DNA of 64,000 nt from Bacteroidota bacterium (GTDB lineage: Bacteria > Bacteroidota > Bacteroidia > Bacteroidales > VadinHA17), in NCBI GenBank assembly GCA_029547705.1, contig JAKPOU010000061.1, forward strand, positions 1-64,000, in the 5' to 3' direction. Positions 17,597-26,520 of the stretch are shown in pieces (the stretch's first letter is position 1; every line of letters starts with the position of its first letter). The notes beneath the pieces are model-generated. The model was not told the origin of the DNA, searched no databases, and worked only from the letters and a program-made list of their open reading frames with translations. The position numbers were made by a program, and so were the translations under genes.

Positions 17597-18937
17597 TCAG
17601 TAGCCGAAAACCCAGGCTGCAACGGAAAAATATATCCATACACCCATAATGTCCGCTATTGATGTGATAAGCGGTGCACTGGCCGTGGCAGGGTCAAGTT
17701 TCAGTTTTGTAAAAAGGAATGGTATGGTAAGACCGAGTAAACTTCCTGTCATTACCACAAGAAGCATTGAAAGGGAAACCACAAGTATTGTATCTGGAGC
17801 CCTGAAGCTGGCAATCAGGGATACACCGGCAGCCATCGTGATCCCGAGCAGGAAGGACACAACAAACTCCTTGCCCACCAGCTTGAACCAATGCCGCATT
17901 TCAACATCTCCGACTGCCAGGGAGCGGATCATTAGAGTAGCAGACTGGGAACCTGCATTTCCGCCGCTGTCGATCAGAAGCGGCAGGAAAAACATCAGCG
18001 GCACCATGGTCTTTATCAGCTCCTCAAAACTGGCTATGGCCGCACCCGAAAAAACATTCATGAACACAAGTATCATCAGCCAAATTATCCGCTTCTGATA
18101 CAGGAGCGGTACCCTGGCCTTGAGAGGATCAATAATTGCATCCTGAACAGAACCGAATTTGTGGAAGTCCTCAGTTGTTTCCTCTTCCTCAATGTCCATT
18201 ATGTCATCGAAAGTCACAATCCCAAGCAAAATCCCTTCAGAATCAGTGACAGGCAGAGCAACACGGTCGTGGTCCTTGAATACACGGATGGCGGATTCCT
18301 GATCATCATATGCATTGAGTGAAACGTAACGACTGTCCAGGAGTTCCATTATATTCTGGTCCGGATTGGCAAGTATTATCTCCCGTATCTTGATGTCATC
18401 TATTAATTTCCACTTGTCATCAACCACATAAATAACATTGAGGGTTTCTGAATTATGACCGTAAACCCGGATATGGCTGAGAGTCTGACGAACCGTAAAA
18501 TGGGATTTGACAGCTACAAATTCAGGAGTCATAAGCCTTCCGATGCTGTCCTCGGGATAGCCCAGAAGCTGAACAGCTATCTTGCGTTCCTCCGGTGAAA
18601 GAAGCTGAATAAGCTTCTGGGAAACCTCTCCGGGCAGTTCCTCAAAAAACGCGGTTCTGTCGTCAGGATCCAGATCATTGAGCAGGGCAGACAATTTGGT
18701 TGAATTCCTGGCCAGACCTTCAATGACCTGTTCCTGCTTTTCATAAGAAAGAAGCTGAAAGGTATTTTTTGCCTGTGTCTTGGACAACAGGCGGAATATG
18801 AGCACATCGTCACCGGAAGACAGCTCTTCAATTGTTTCCGCAATATCCAGATCTTCCAGATCAGATATTTTGCTCCGCAGGATTTTCCACTCCTTATTTT
18901 CCAGAAGTTCCTCTATTTCCTTGATTCTTTCTAACAT
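17597..18937 (-). CDS. mgtE: MgtE-type magnesium transporter
   Basis: A 446-residue protein with the three MgtE parts in order: an N-terminal helical superhelix domain (about 1-130), a pair of CBS domains (about 130-255; LMTPEFVAVKSHFTVRQTLSHI and LPVTDSEGILLGIVTFDDIMD), and five membrane segments (285-446) with conserved SGGNAGSQSATLMIRSLAVGD-type sequence. MgtE is a magnesium-gated inner-membrane Mg2+ channel in which the cytoplasmic domains close the pore at high Mg2+. The ATG at 18937 lies downstream of a strong promoter and a short upstream reading frame. Confidence 0.95.
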   Translation of the reverse strand: MLERIKEIEELLENKEWKILRSKISDLEDLDIAETIEELSSGDDVLIFRLLSKTQAKNTFQLLSYEKQEQVIEGLARNSTKLSALLNDLDPDDRTAFFEELPGEVSQKLIQLLSPEERKIAVQLLGYPEDSIGRLMTPEFVAVKSHFTVRQTLSHIRVYGHNSETLNVIYVVDDKWKLIDDIKIREIILANPDQNIMELLDSRYVSLNAYDDQESAIRVFKDHDRVALPVTDSEGILLGIVTFDDIMDIEEEETTEDFHKFGSVQDAIIDPLKARVPLLYQKRIIWLMILVFMNVFSGAAIASFEELIKTMVPLMFFLPLLIDSGGNAGSQSATLMIRSLAVGDVEMRHWFKLVGKEFVVSFLLGITMAAGVSLIASFRAPDTILVVSLSMLLVVMTGSLLGLTIPFLFTKLKLDPATASAPLITSIADIMGVWIYFSVAAWVFGY

Positions 18938-18943
18938 AGCACA

Positions 18944-19015
18944 TCAGTCTAAAGCATTAACCTGCAAGTACAACATGATAAGGCCCCTGAGATATACACT
19001 GCCGCTTGTTGCCAT
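18944..19015 (-). CDS. Possible leader peptide upstream of mgtE (23 codons)
   Basis: An ATG at 19015 opens a frame MATSGSVYLRGLIMLYLQVN... ending in TGA at 18946-18944, six bases before the mgtE ATG. It lies entirely in the predicted mgtE leader RNA. Other Mg2+ transport genes are controlled by leader peptides, but nothing here shows that this frame is translated, and it has no strong ribosome-binding site. Confidence 0.25.
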   Translation of the reverse strand: MATSGSVYLRGLIMLYLQVNALD

Positions 19016-19054
19016 GGAACAGACAATCTTTCCGGCATCCGGGCGATAAATCTG

Positions 19055-19085
19055 CAAAAGTATTTTTTTTAGCACAGAAAACCAA
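19055..19085 (-). promoter_or_regulatory. Bacteroidota sigma-A promoter of mgtE
   Basis: On the minus strand TTG (19085-19083), a 20-base spacer and TACTTTTG (19062-19055) match the consensus. This predicts a leader RNA of about 110 bases before mgtE. The remaining 19086-19265 holds no gene and no clear promoter for the gene at 19266. Confidence 0.7.
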
Positions 19086-19265
19086 TCTATGCCTTTTTTA
19101 TTGTGTATTTACTTTAGGTCTTACATCCTGGATCCTGGTGATCTGTAACGAAAGCCCGGAACCCGCGGTAATTTACGATAAATAAAATATCAGGCAGTTT
19201 TTCTTCCGGATTCATCCTTCAAAATTTGTAATTTTAACCAGAACCTTTCTGTAAAATATGACCTG

Positions 19266-20834
19266 ATGAAACATATCGCACTTCTTCTTTTCCTGTTCCA
19301 ATTCCCGGTGATATCCTCTCTGTCACAGGTAAAATCCGGAAACCCTTCTGATAATACACTGAAAATCCCGGAATTTGTCAGCTACCGCGACTTCGGAGCC
19401 ATTGGCGATGGCAAAACTGATGATACAGAGGCTATCGCTGCGGCTCATGAATATGCCAATCAGCACGGACTGGCAGTTAAGGCCGGGGACAGCGCCGTCT
19501 ATTATATCAGCGGAAAAAACCTTCCTGTAATCATCCGGACAGACACTGACTTCGGTAATGCTTCCTTTATAATTGACGACAGGGAAGTTCAGAATCGTAA
19601 TGCAGATGTATTCATGGTTCTTTCTGCACTTCAGCCCTTCAGGCCCGAAGGAATATCCTCCCTTAAAAAGAATCAGGAAAAAATTGATATCCCATTTCCC
19701 GGAACCTGCCTTGTCACGGTCAGCAATTCCGGAGTAAGACGCTATATACGCTTTGGACCCAACCAGAACAGCGGATCGGCACAGACGGATATTTTTATTG
19801 TTGACAAGGATGGCAGGGTGGATATGAATTCCCCCATTATCTGGGATTTCGACCACATAACCGATATCAGGGCAATCCCGGTGGATGAAACAACCCTTAC
19901 CATTAGCGGCGGACGTTTCACCACCATAGCCAACAGCGAAGAATCCAGGTACAACTACTACAGCCGGGGTATTGCCATCAGGCGGTCGAATGTTGTTGTA
20001 AAGGATCTGGAACACCGGATAACCGGCGAAGGGGAGCACGGAGCGCCTTATGGCGGTTTTATCAACATCAGCGACTGTGCCTTTGTTACTGTGAGGAATG
20101 TGATTCTTACCGGACATAAAACATACCAGACCATAGGCTCGGCAGGGGTAAGTGTCTCCATGGGCAGCTACGACATTCTGGCAACCAGGGCCCTCAACGT
20201 ATCATTCATAGGCTGCAGCCAGACGAACGACATTAACGACGGCAGGTACTGGGGCATCCTGGGATCAAATTACTGCAAAAACCTTGTCTATGACAACTGT
20301 ACCTTTTCCCGCTTTGATGCCCATATGGGAGTTGTAAATGCCACCATCAGAAACTCCGTCCTCGGACATCAGGGAATAAATGCAATCGGAAGCGGAATTT
20401 TCACCGTGGAAAATTCGACGATATACGGAAGGAACATAATTAACCTCCGGTCCGACTACGGCAGTACATGGCAGGGTGAATTCATTATCCGCAACTGCAC
20501 ATTCGTGCCGGCCGGAGGCAGACCGGTCAGTGCCAGCCTGATCGGAGGATTCTGGTCAGGACAGCATGATTTCGGCTACACCTGTTACATGCCGGAAAGA
20601 ATCATAATCGAAAACCTTCATATCGATGACTCCGGGCATCCTGAGAATTATGATGGTCCTGCCATATTTGCTGACTTCAACCCGGAAATGACAGACGATT
20701 CCCGGACGGAAACCCATCCTTATATAAGAACCAGGGAAGTCATCCTCAGAAACGTAAGTACTGCCAGCGGAAAAAATCTGAGAATCAGTGATAATCCCTA
20801 TATGTTCAGGGAGGTCAGAATAAAATCTGAATAA
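19266..20834 (+). CDS. Exported pectate-lyase-like right-handed beta-helix protein
   Basis: A 522-residue protein with a signal peptide (MKHIALLLFLFQFPVISSLS). After it, SYRDFGAIGDGKTDDTEAI is the diagnostic opening of the pectate lyase 3/GH28-like family. The remainder has regular short strand repeats (NVVVKDLEH, FVTVRNVIL, NLVYDNCTF, NATIRNSVL, FTVENSTIY) typical of a parallel beta-helix. Such proteins bind or cleave uronate polysaccharides. The catalytic residues of a lyase or hydrolase could not be assigned with confidence. It stands alone, with no SusC/SusD pair nearby. Confidence 0.8.
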   Translation: MKHIALLLFLFQFPVISSLSQVKSGNPSDNTLKIPEFVSYRDFGAIGDGKTDDTEAIAAAHEYANQHGLAVKAGDSAVYYISGKNLPVIIRTDTDFGNASFIIDDREVQNRNADVFMVLSALQPFRPEGISSLKKNQEKIDIPFPGTCLVTVSNSGVRRYIRFGPNQNSGSAQTDIFIVDKDGRVDMNSPIIWDFDHITDIRAIPVDETTLTISGGRFTTIANSEESRYNYYSRGIAIRRSNVVVKDLEHRITGEGEHGAPYGGFINISDCAFVTVRNVILTGHKTYQTIGSAGVSVSMGSYDILATRALNVSFIGCSQTNDINDGRYWGILGSNYCKNLVYDNCTFSRFDAHMGVVNATIRNSVLGHQGINAIGSGIFTVENSTIYGRNIINLRSDYGSTWQGEFIIRNCTFVPAGGRPVSASLIGGFWSGQHDFGYTCYMPERIIIENLHIDDSGHPENYDGPAIFADFNPEMTDDSRTETHPYIRTREVILRNVSTASGKNLRISDNPYMFREVRIKSE

Positions 20835-20901
20835 TTATCCCGGGGCCGGGAAAGCAGCGTGAAGCCTGGTATATCACCGGGGAGAAACCTGTTAAACAAC
20901 T

Positions 20902-23817
20902 TTACTTCTGATCTTCCAGCCTGTACTCGGGCTTTTCCTTCTGAAACTTTACCATTTCATCCGGATCATCAAGCACTGGTGATTTACTCAGATAATCCCA
21001 GTCAAATTCCTCATCAAGCGGTGTGAATGCCTTTTCGGGATCAAAGATCCTCAGATCAGGAGGCAACGCCCTGTAGGGAGTAAAATCCGGAACGGCGGTA
21101 AACAGGTCTGAAAGATCTGTTGCACCGGCATCATACTGGTTGAGATAGGGGACCCCGAGAATATTCCAGAAAGTCTTGAAAATACTTCCGAAACTGTAAT
21201 GCACCTTTCCGACATAATTCTTTTTTACGTAAGGTGATATGACCATGAGAATACTCCTATGGGCATCAACATGATCAACACCATTCTGTGCATCATCCTC
21301 AGTAATAAATATGGCCATATTCTTCCAGTACGGAGTGTTTGACAGGAATTCCACCAGCCTGCCGACAGCAAAATCGTTATCTACCATATAGCTTTCCCTG
21401 AAGGGATAACCGGCTTCAGGCCGCTCATCGGCCCCGTGATCATTGGGTACGATAACGGTTATCACAGGTGGCAGGCTGTCCTTTCCGCTCAGCCACTTTT
21501 CACTGAATTCCCTGATAAACTGGTTTATCCTGAACTGATCGGGAATTGCCATATTATACGTAGGGTATTGCCTCGATGTCCTGCTGAAAAGAGACGTGGG
21601 AAGCGGAAAATTCACAAACTGCCTGATGCCTTCATATTTGTAGGATTCATGATAAAAACCCGGTTCAAACATCACGCTGAAACCGAAATTGAAAAATTCA
21701 ATATTGTTTCTCTCAAGGTGATCCCACATTGACCCTGATTCGTTGTAGTCCTCGGGATATATTGCTCCGGCAGATCCGTTCATACCAAGACTTCCGGGCG
21801 CACTTGATGCCGGGTTATAATTACGGTTTCCGCCGTAGCTTGCCGCCACCGATGTCTCCACCCATTCATTGGGATAGGTATTGACTAGCCAGCGGTGTCC
21901 GTCCGCCGAAACATCAGCGTCAACATAAAAATTGTCACATATGGCAAACTCGGCAGCAAGTTTCAGATGATTGGCCATTACTGTGGCATTTTCTACCCGG
22001 CGCGTATTATTCCTGTTTGAGAAAGTAACATTGTACCCGTACCTTGCAAGGCTTGAATCACCCCTTCCTGATTTCACCTGTCCGAAAACCTCGTCATAGG
22101 TTCTGTTTTCCTTCGAAATAAACACGATATGTCGGATCGGAGACTCCTTCTGCCCCCCGTAAAGAGGTACGGGATTATCCTTCCTGGCCTTTAAAACCTT
22201 CGAGGCCCTGTATTTCCGGAAATTATTCGCCATTACCCGTGATGTCATCATCCGCAATTCCCTGTCAGAAGGTATTCTGATTATTGATACCGATCCCTTC
22301 ATCAGATTTCCGATATAGGTACCTTCACCCCCTTCGGTGAAACTCCTGCCCCCATTGGGACCTGATCCGTATCCCTTTGCATTGGTTACAATAAGATTTT
22401 TACCATCCGGACTTACCTTTATCCTGGAGGGAAACCATCCCGTGGGAATATGCCCCTCAACCCTGAAGCTCTTCAAATCTATGACTCCTATTGCATTGAT
22501 GCCCGCTTCAGCCACATAAAGCTTTTTCTCGTCAGGCGAAACGGCAAGTCCGAAAGGAATGACACCCCTGAACTGCTTAACCGCTTCATCGGGCTTCAGA
22601 TATATATCGCAGACAACAGTATCGCTTCTGATATCAATCACGGTAATATTGTCATTGTTGCCATTGCTGGTAAAAACATAGTCAGATGTAACAGCCAGGG
22701 AATTCGGGCTGGACCCCCCGACAGCGGGAATGCCCTCCACCATCTGACCTATCAGATTGCCGGTCTTTATTCTGGAAATCACTTCCGGATTGTCAGGATC
22801 CTCTATTGAAATGGCCCATACCGAAAAGGCCATGTCGCTGTTAGGATCACCCAGGCCGGGTATCTCAAGCGAATCAATGACAACACCATTCCTCATCTCT
22901 TCAGTATTGTAGGCAAAGGGAGGAAATTTTAAAGCTTTCTGATAGTCGGACTTCTCTTCTATATCACTTATCTTGCTGTACTGAAACATGCCGACGTTTG
23001 CAACATATACCTTTTTCTCATCCTTCGACAGGGCAACGCCAAAAGGATAACGGCCCACAGGAACTGATCTGACAACCTGCATGCCCCGCGTATCGGCAAT
23101 CAGAAGACGGAAGTTTGTCTGATCCACCGCATAAAGGAAATTACCGTCCGATGAAATGACCATGTCTCCGATATAGCCATCGGGCCATCTGCTGTTGTCA
23201 GATGAAACTGCACAGTTTATTGAATCCGTTTTTTCCCCGGTCAGCATGTCAAAAACAAAAATGCAGTTGCTCTGGCCCCCGGCAACAAAAACCCTGTCAT
23301 TTTCAGGTGATATGGCCAGACCCATAAAGACTGATTCCAGTATCCCCTTGTCAGTGTTATATCCCGGCGGGATCTGCATGATCTCCGGTTCCGTATTCAG
23401 ATTCCTTATTATTGAAATTGAAAGGGGACGTATACCTGAGTTGGCTGTAACGGCTGTTTCCCCGTCACGGCTCAGTGTCAGGCCGAAGGGATGGGGAGCA
23501 ACATCAATGGTTTTCCCCGATGGCGTGATCAGCCGCCCGTTAGGTATGACAGTCACCCCTGTCTTATTTATCGAGGTGTACAGGGATCCGGCAGGGGCAG
23601 AAAGCACCCAAGGATCGCTGCTGCTGTTTCTGCAGGAATACACACATACTGCTGCAAGGACTATTATCAAGCCCGTCAATCCGGAAAGTTTTATAGTGTT
23701 CAATGTATAATTGTTTGTCAGATTAATTTTTATGAAAACATCAGCACTGAAACCGGAAAATATATACTGCAATGAATCCGGGACTGAAGCAAAGCATGAA
23801 GCCGGTCCTGCAGCCAT
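20902..23817 (-). CDS. YncE-type beta-propeller fused to phosphoesterase domain
   Basis: The product has about 971 residues from the ATG at 23817. A hydrophobic segment ending AAVCVYSC looks like a lipoprotein signal but lies 65 residues in. A TTG at 23703 would put that signal at the N-terminus and may be the true start. Residues about 85-530 are YVTN/YncE propeller repeats (VAGGQSNCIFVFDML, LYAVDQTNFRLLIAD, LYVAEAGINAIGVID). The C-terminal part opens with HIVFISKENRTYDEVFG and continues with NDHGADERPE and FITEDDAQNGVDHVDAHRS, the metal-binding pattern of PF04185-type phosphoesterases (phospholipase C/acid phosphatase). It probably releases phosphate from an organic ester in the periplasm. 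It lies nine bases after the upstream PQQ-propeller gene. Confidence 0.85.
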   Translation of the reverse strand: MAAGPASCFASVPDSLQYIFSGFSADVFIKINLTNNYTLNTIKLSGLTGLIIVLAAVCVYSCRNSSSDPWVLSAPAGSLYTSINKTGVTVIPNGRLITPSGKTIDVAPHPFGLTLSRDGETAVTANSGIRPLSISIIRNLNTEPEIMQIPPGYNTDKGILESVFMGLAISPENDRVFVAGGQSNCIFVFDMLTGEKTDSINCAVSSDNSRWPDGYIGDMVISSDGNFLYAVDQTNFRLLIADTRGMQVVRSVPVGRYPFGVALSKDEKKVYVANVGMFQYSKISDIEEKSDYQKALKFPPFAYNTEEMRNGVVIDSLEIPGLGDPNSDMAFSVWAISIEDPDNPEVISRIKTGNLIGQMVEGIPAVGGSSPNSLAVTSDYVFTSNGNNDNITVIDIRSDTVVCDIYLKPDEAVKQFRGVIPFGLAVSPDEKKLYVAEAGINAIGVIDLKSFRVEGHIPTGWFPSRIKVSPDGKNLIVTNAKGYGSGPNGGRSFTEGGEGTYIGNLMKGSVSIIRIPSDRELRMMTSRVMANNFRKYRASKVLKARKDNPVPLYGGQKESPIRHIVFISKENRTYDEVFGQVKSGRGDSSLARYGYNVTFSNRNNTRRVENATVMANHLKLAAEFAICDNFYVDADVSADGHRWLVNTYPNEWVETSVAASYGGNRNYNPASSAPGSLGMNGSAGAIYPEDYNESGSMWDHLERNNIEFFNFGFSVMFEPGFYHESYKYEGIRQFVNFPLPTSLFSRTSRQYPTYNMAIPDQFRINQFIREFSEKWLSGKDSLPPVITVIVPNDHGADERPEAGYPFRESYMVDNDFAVGRLVEFLSNTPYWKNMAIFITEDDAQNGVDHVDAHRSILMVISPYVKKNYVGKVHYSFGSIFKTFWNILGVPYLNQYDAGATDLSDLFTAVPDFTPYRALPPDLRIFDPEKAFTPLDEEFDWDYLSKSPVLDDPDEMVKFQKEKPEYRLEDQK

Positions 23818-23826
23818 AAACCGTGA

Positions 23827-25266
23827 TCATTTCGCCACTCTTACACATATTAATCGTTTCTGGTCGCGTATGATCAGGCGCCCGTCACTCAGTGCCAGGG
23901 GAGCCCAGTTCTGGGTAGCTCCCCCGACTCTTGACGCTACCGGATCGTTTTCTGTTCCGGTACCTCCCGGACTAAGTATCTCTGCCGAGGCAAGTGCCCT
24001 GAAAGCCGAAGGATCGGGCTGAATAAGATAAAGCCTGTTGCTTCCGTCGGTGCTGAGCAAAAGACCTTCTGCAAGTATCATACCTCCCTTGTCAAACGCG
24101 GGAGATCTCCTTGTTGACCATTTGACCTGGCCATCCATGCTCATGCAGACCAGGCCGTCCTTTCTTTCATTGGTTGAATACTGTGCATAAAAATAACCGT
24201 TATGTAGAACCGGAGGCTGTGTATGGGCACCAAAATCCGGATTCTTAAAAAGTTCCGTCACCTCAAAGCTCCCGTCTGACTTCCGGCTTATCTTCAGCAT
24301 TGCGGCACCGGCCTGGTATCCGCCGGTTATAAGCACTCTGCCCTCTCCTGCATCAATTGCACAAGGAACAGGGATTCCGCATTGCCACTTGTCATATTCC
24401 CACAATATTTTGCCTGTAAGAGGATCTATCCCGGCAACCTTTCCTCCGCTTGCCGACGGACCCCGGCCGGCTGATGCAGTTATCATTACAACATGATCCT
24501 GAGTGCCTGCTTTCAGAAGCGCAGGACTTACATAGCCTACAGGTCCCAGTGAAGCTGTTGTCCATCTGACACTGCCGCTGAGCTTGTCATAGGCAACCAC
24601 TCCTGCCTCCGGAGCCTGTGAAGCTACAATAAGCAGATTGCCGTAAACAAGAGGACACTGGGATATTGCCCATCTCGGAATCTCCCCTCCGCCGAAGTCG
24701 GTCCATATATTCTTGTTCCACAATGGTTTTCTTGTGTTGATATCTATGCAATACAGATGCCCGTATGGTCCGCAGGTATAGATCCTGTTACCGTCAATAG
24801 CCGGGACACTCCTTGAACCGGGAAACTGAACCGTACCCGGGGCATCATATCCGACACTCCACAGCTCCCTGCCACTGGAAAGATCAAAACACCTCAGCCT
24901 GTCTCCCGTCCTGTCATCCCTGTCAAGGAGGTAAACCCTGCCGTCCCTGACCACCGTACCTCCGTAGCCAATTCCTATGTTTGCAGTCCAGAGGATTTCA
25001 GGCCCCTTCGCCGGCCATGAACGCAGAATTCCTTTCTGCGGGGAGGTGCCGTTCCTCTGCGGACCAAGATACTGGGGCCAGTCCTGTGAAATAACACTGC
25101 CTGCACTGATCAGGAAAATAATCAGCGCAGCAGCAGCCCTGCGGTTTTTCGTTCCCCGGCTTTTGCCGGTGCCTGAAACGATGTTGGTTCCCGGATTTTT
25201 TCCCCGGTGATGAATGCTTTTCATCCGGTAAGAAAGATTTATAAAATAATGCAGTATTGTTTTCAC
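23827..25266 (-). CDS. Exported PQQ-like beta-propeller protein
   Basis: Up to 479 residues; the ATG at 25224 would give 465. A basic stretch and the hydrophobic segment AAAALIIFLISAGSVISQ form a signal sequence. The mature part starts DWPQYLGPQRNGTS, common in secreted PQQ-like propellers, and contains repeats such as LRCFDLSSGRELW, LYCIDINTRKPLWNKN and VAGIDPLTGKILWEYD. Such propellers bind PQQ in dehydrogenases or act as scaffolds; no dehydrogenase motif was identified. It is co-oriented with and nine bases from the propeller-phosphoesterase gene, so the pair probably acts together. Confidence 0.8.
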   Translation of the reverse strand: MKTILHYFINLSYRMKSIHHRGKNPGTNIVSGTGKSRGTKNRRAAAALIIFLISAGSVISQDWPQYLGPQRNGTSPQKGILRSWPAKGPEILWTANIGIGYGGTVVRDGRVYLLDRDDRTGDRLRCFDLSSGRELWSVGYDAPGTVQFPGSRSVPAIDGNRIYTCGPYGHLYCIDINTRKPLWNKNIWTDFGGGEIPRWAISQCPLVYGNLLIVASQAPEAGVVAYDKLSGSVRWTTASLGPVGYVSPALLKAGTQDHVVMITASAGRGPSASGGKVAGIDPLTGKILWEYDKWQCGIPVPCAIDAGEGRVLITGGYQAGAAMLKISRKSDGSFEVTELFKNPDFGAHTQPPVLHNGYFYAQYSTNERKDGLVCMSMDGQVKWSTRRSPAFDKGGMILAEGLLLSTDGSNRLYLIQPDPSAFRALASAEILSPGGTGTENDPVASRVGGATQNWAPLALSDGRLIIRDQKRLICVRVAK

Positions 25267-25495
25267 AATAATAAATCAATTACTTAAAATAAACAAGATA
25301 AGGATACTTCACACCTGCATGGCTCCGTTTTTCCCGGCAGGGAATGGCCTGATCCTTTTAAAACCAGGTGAATCCTCATGCCTGAAACAACTGGTAAATT
25401 CATTATTTCACTTATAATAAATTTCTTGCTATTTTTGGAAAATATCAGTTTTAATTTCAAATAGTAAATATTTATAAAACCTAAATTTTGTATCA

Positions 25496-26422
25496 ATGAA
25501 GAAATTTACATTATCTGTTTTGTTTTGCTTAATAATCAGTTCTATCCTCACTGTATACGGGCAGACCATCCCACGGGAAGAACTTATTTTTCTGACCTCG
25601 GAATGGAAGGGAGAGCGCTTTCCCGACGGCCGTCCCAGAATCTCTGACGACCTTATCAGAAGGGCCAGAAATCTCAGTCTTGAAGATGCATGGCAGATCA
25701 TGAACAATGAAGGATATTCGAACCAGTTTGAAGGGAACTGGAAAATGGTCCGCGATGATCTTCCCATTATTGGCAGGGCTGTGACAGCCACTTTTATGCC
25801 AAGCCGGCCGGATATTGAAAAAAACATCAAGGAAAGAGGCTGGAAAAACGGATTTGTAGGCAACACAAACTCCTGGCCCATATCAGTCCTTCAGAAGGAT
25901 GATGTGTATGTTGCCGATTGTTTTGGAAAAATAAAAGGCGGCACCATGATCGGGGACATGCTTGCAACCTCCATCTACACAAAAACCGGAACCGGTGTAA
26001 TATTCGATGCTGCTGCACGCGATCTGACAGATATATCCGAAATCAAGGGCTTCAATGCTTATGTACGTGATTTCCACCCTTCATTTCTTGTTGAGGTTGT
26101 ACTTACCGGTCTGAACACTCCCACAAGGATAGGAGAAGCCATTGTACTGCCGGGAGATCTGGTAATAAGTGACAAGGAAGGAGTGCTTTTCATCCCGGCA
26201 CATCTGGCCGAGATGGTCATCGCCACAGCAGAATTCATGAGTGCTCGTGCCGATTTCAGTAAAGCCATGCTGAAGGAAGGACGCTACAGTTCAGGTCAGG
26301 TGGATTCGCAGTGGACGGATGACATAAAGGAACATTTCCTCAGATGGCTCAAGGAAACAAAGAGCGAAACCCAGATGACCCGCAAACAGCTTGACGAATT
26401 CATGTCAAAAAGAACCTGGTAA
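25496..26422 (+). CDS. Exported RraA-like (HMG-aldolase family) protein
   Basis: A 308-residue protein with a Sec signal (MKKFTLSVLFCLIISSILTVYG). The core shows RraA-fold blocks: GRAVTATFMPSRPD, VYVADCFGKIKGGTMIGDMLAT, and the active-site segment GVIFDAAARDLTDI with Arg175-Asp176, the pair that binds substrate and metal in 4-hydroxy-4-methyl-2-oxoglutarate aldolases. The usual RraA is a cytoplasmic protein of about 160 residues; this longer exported form has extra helices at both ends (WKGERFPDGRPRI; FLRWLKETKSE). An aldolase or lyase activity in the periplasm is inferred. A homologue lies at 56589. Confidence 0.75.
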   Translation: MKKFTLSVLFCLIISSILTVYGQTIPREELIFLTSEWKGERFPDGRPRISDDLIRRARNLSLEDAWQIMNNEGYSNQFEGNWKMVRDDLPIIGRAVTATFMPSRPDIEKNIKERGWKNGFVGNTNSWPISVLQKDDVYVADCFGKIKGGTMIGDMLATSIYTKTGTGVIFDAAARDLTDISEIKGFNAYVRDFHPSFLVEVVLTGLNTPTRIGEAIVLPGDLVISDKEGVLFIPAHLAEMVIATAEFMSARADFSKAMLKEGRYSSGQVDSQWTDDIKEHFLRWLKETKSETQMTRKQLDEFMSKRTW

Positions 26423-26490
26423 GAGCTTCCGTGCCTCCAACCCCAGATGGCACGCAAACAGCCCGAGGAGTTCATACCGTAAGAACCCGG
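26370..26490 (+). repeat. Degenerate tandem duplication of the RraA gene tail
   Basis: The end of the RraA-like gene (26370-26419) reappears in drifted form at 26441-26490. Shared blocks include CCCAGATG, CGCAAACAG, GAATTCAT/GAGTTCAT and AGAACC. The second copy would read QMARKQPEEFIP then a stop, but it lies outside the gene. Confidence 0.55.
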
Positions 26491-26520
26491 GAGAAACTCC
26501 CGGGTTCCGGTAAAAAAGCC

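Noticed and set aside
20834..20901. Possible terminator CCCGGGGCCGGG between convergent genes
   Set aside because: The stem is only five base pairs with a two-base loop and no T run follows.
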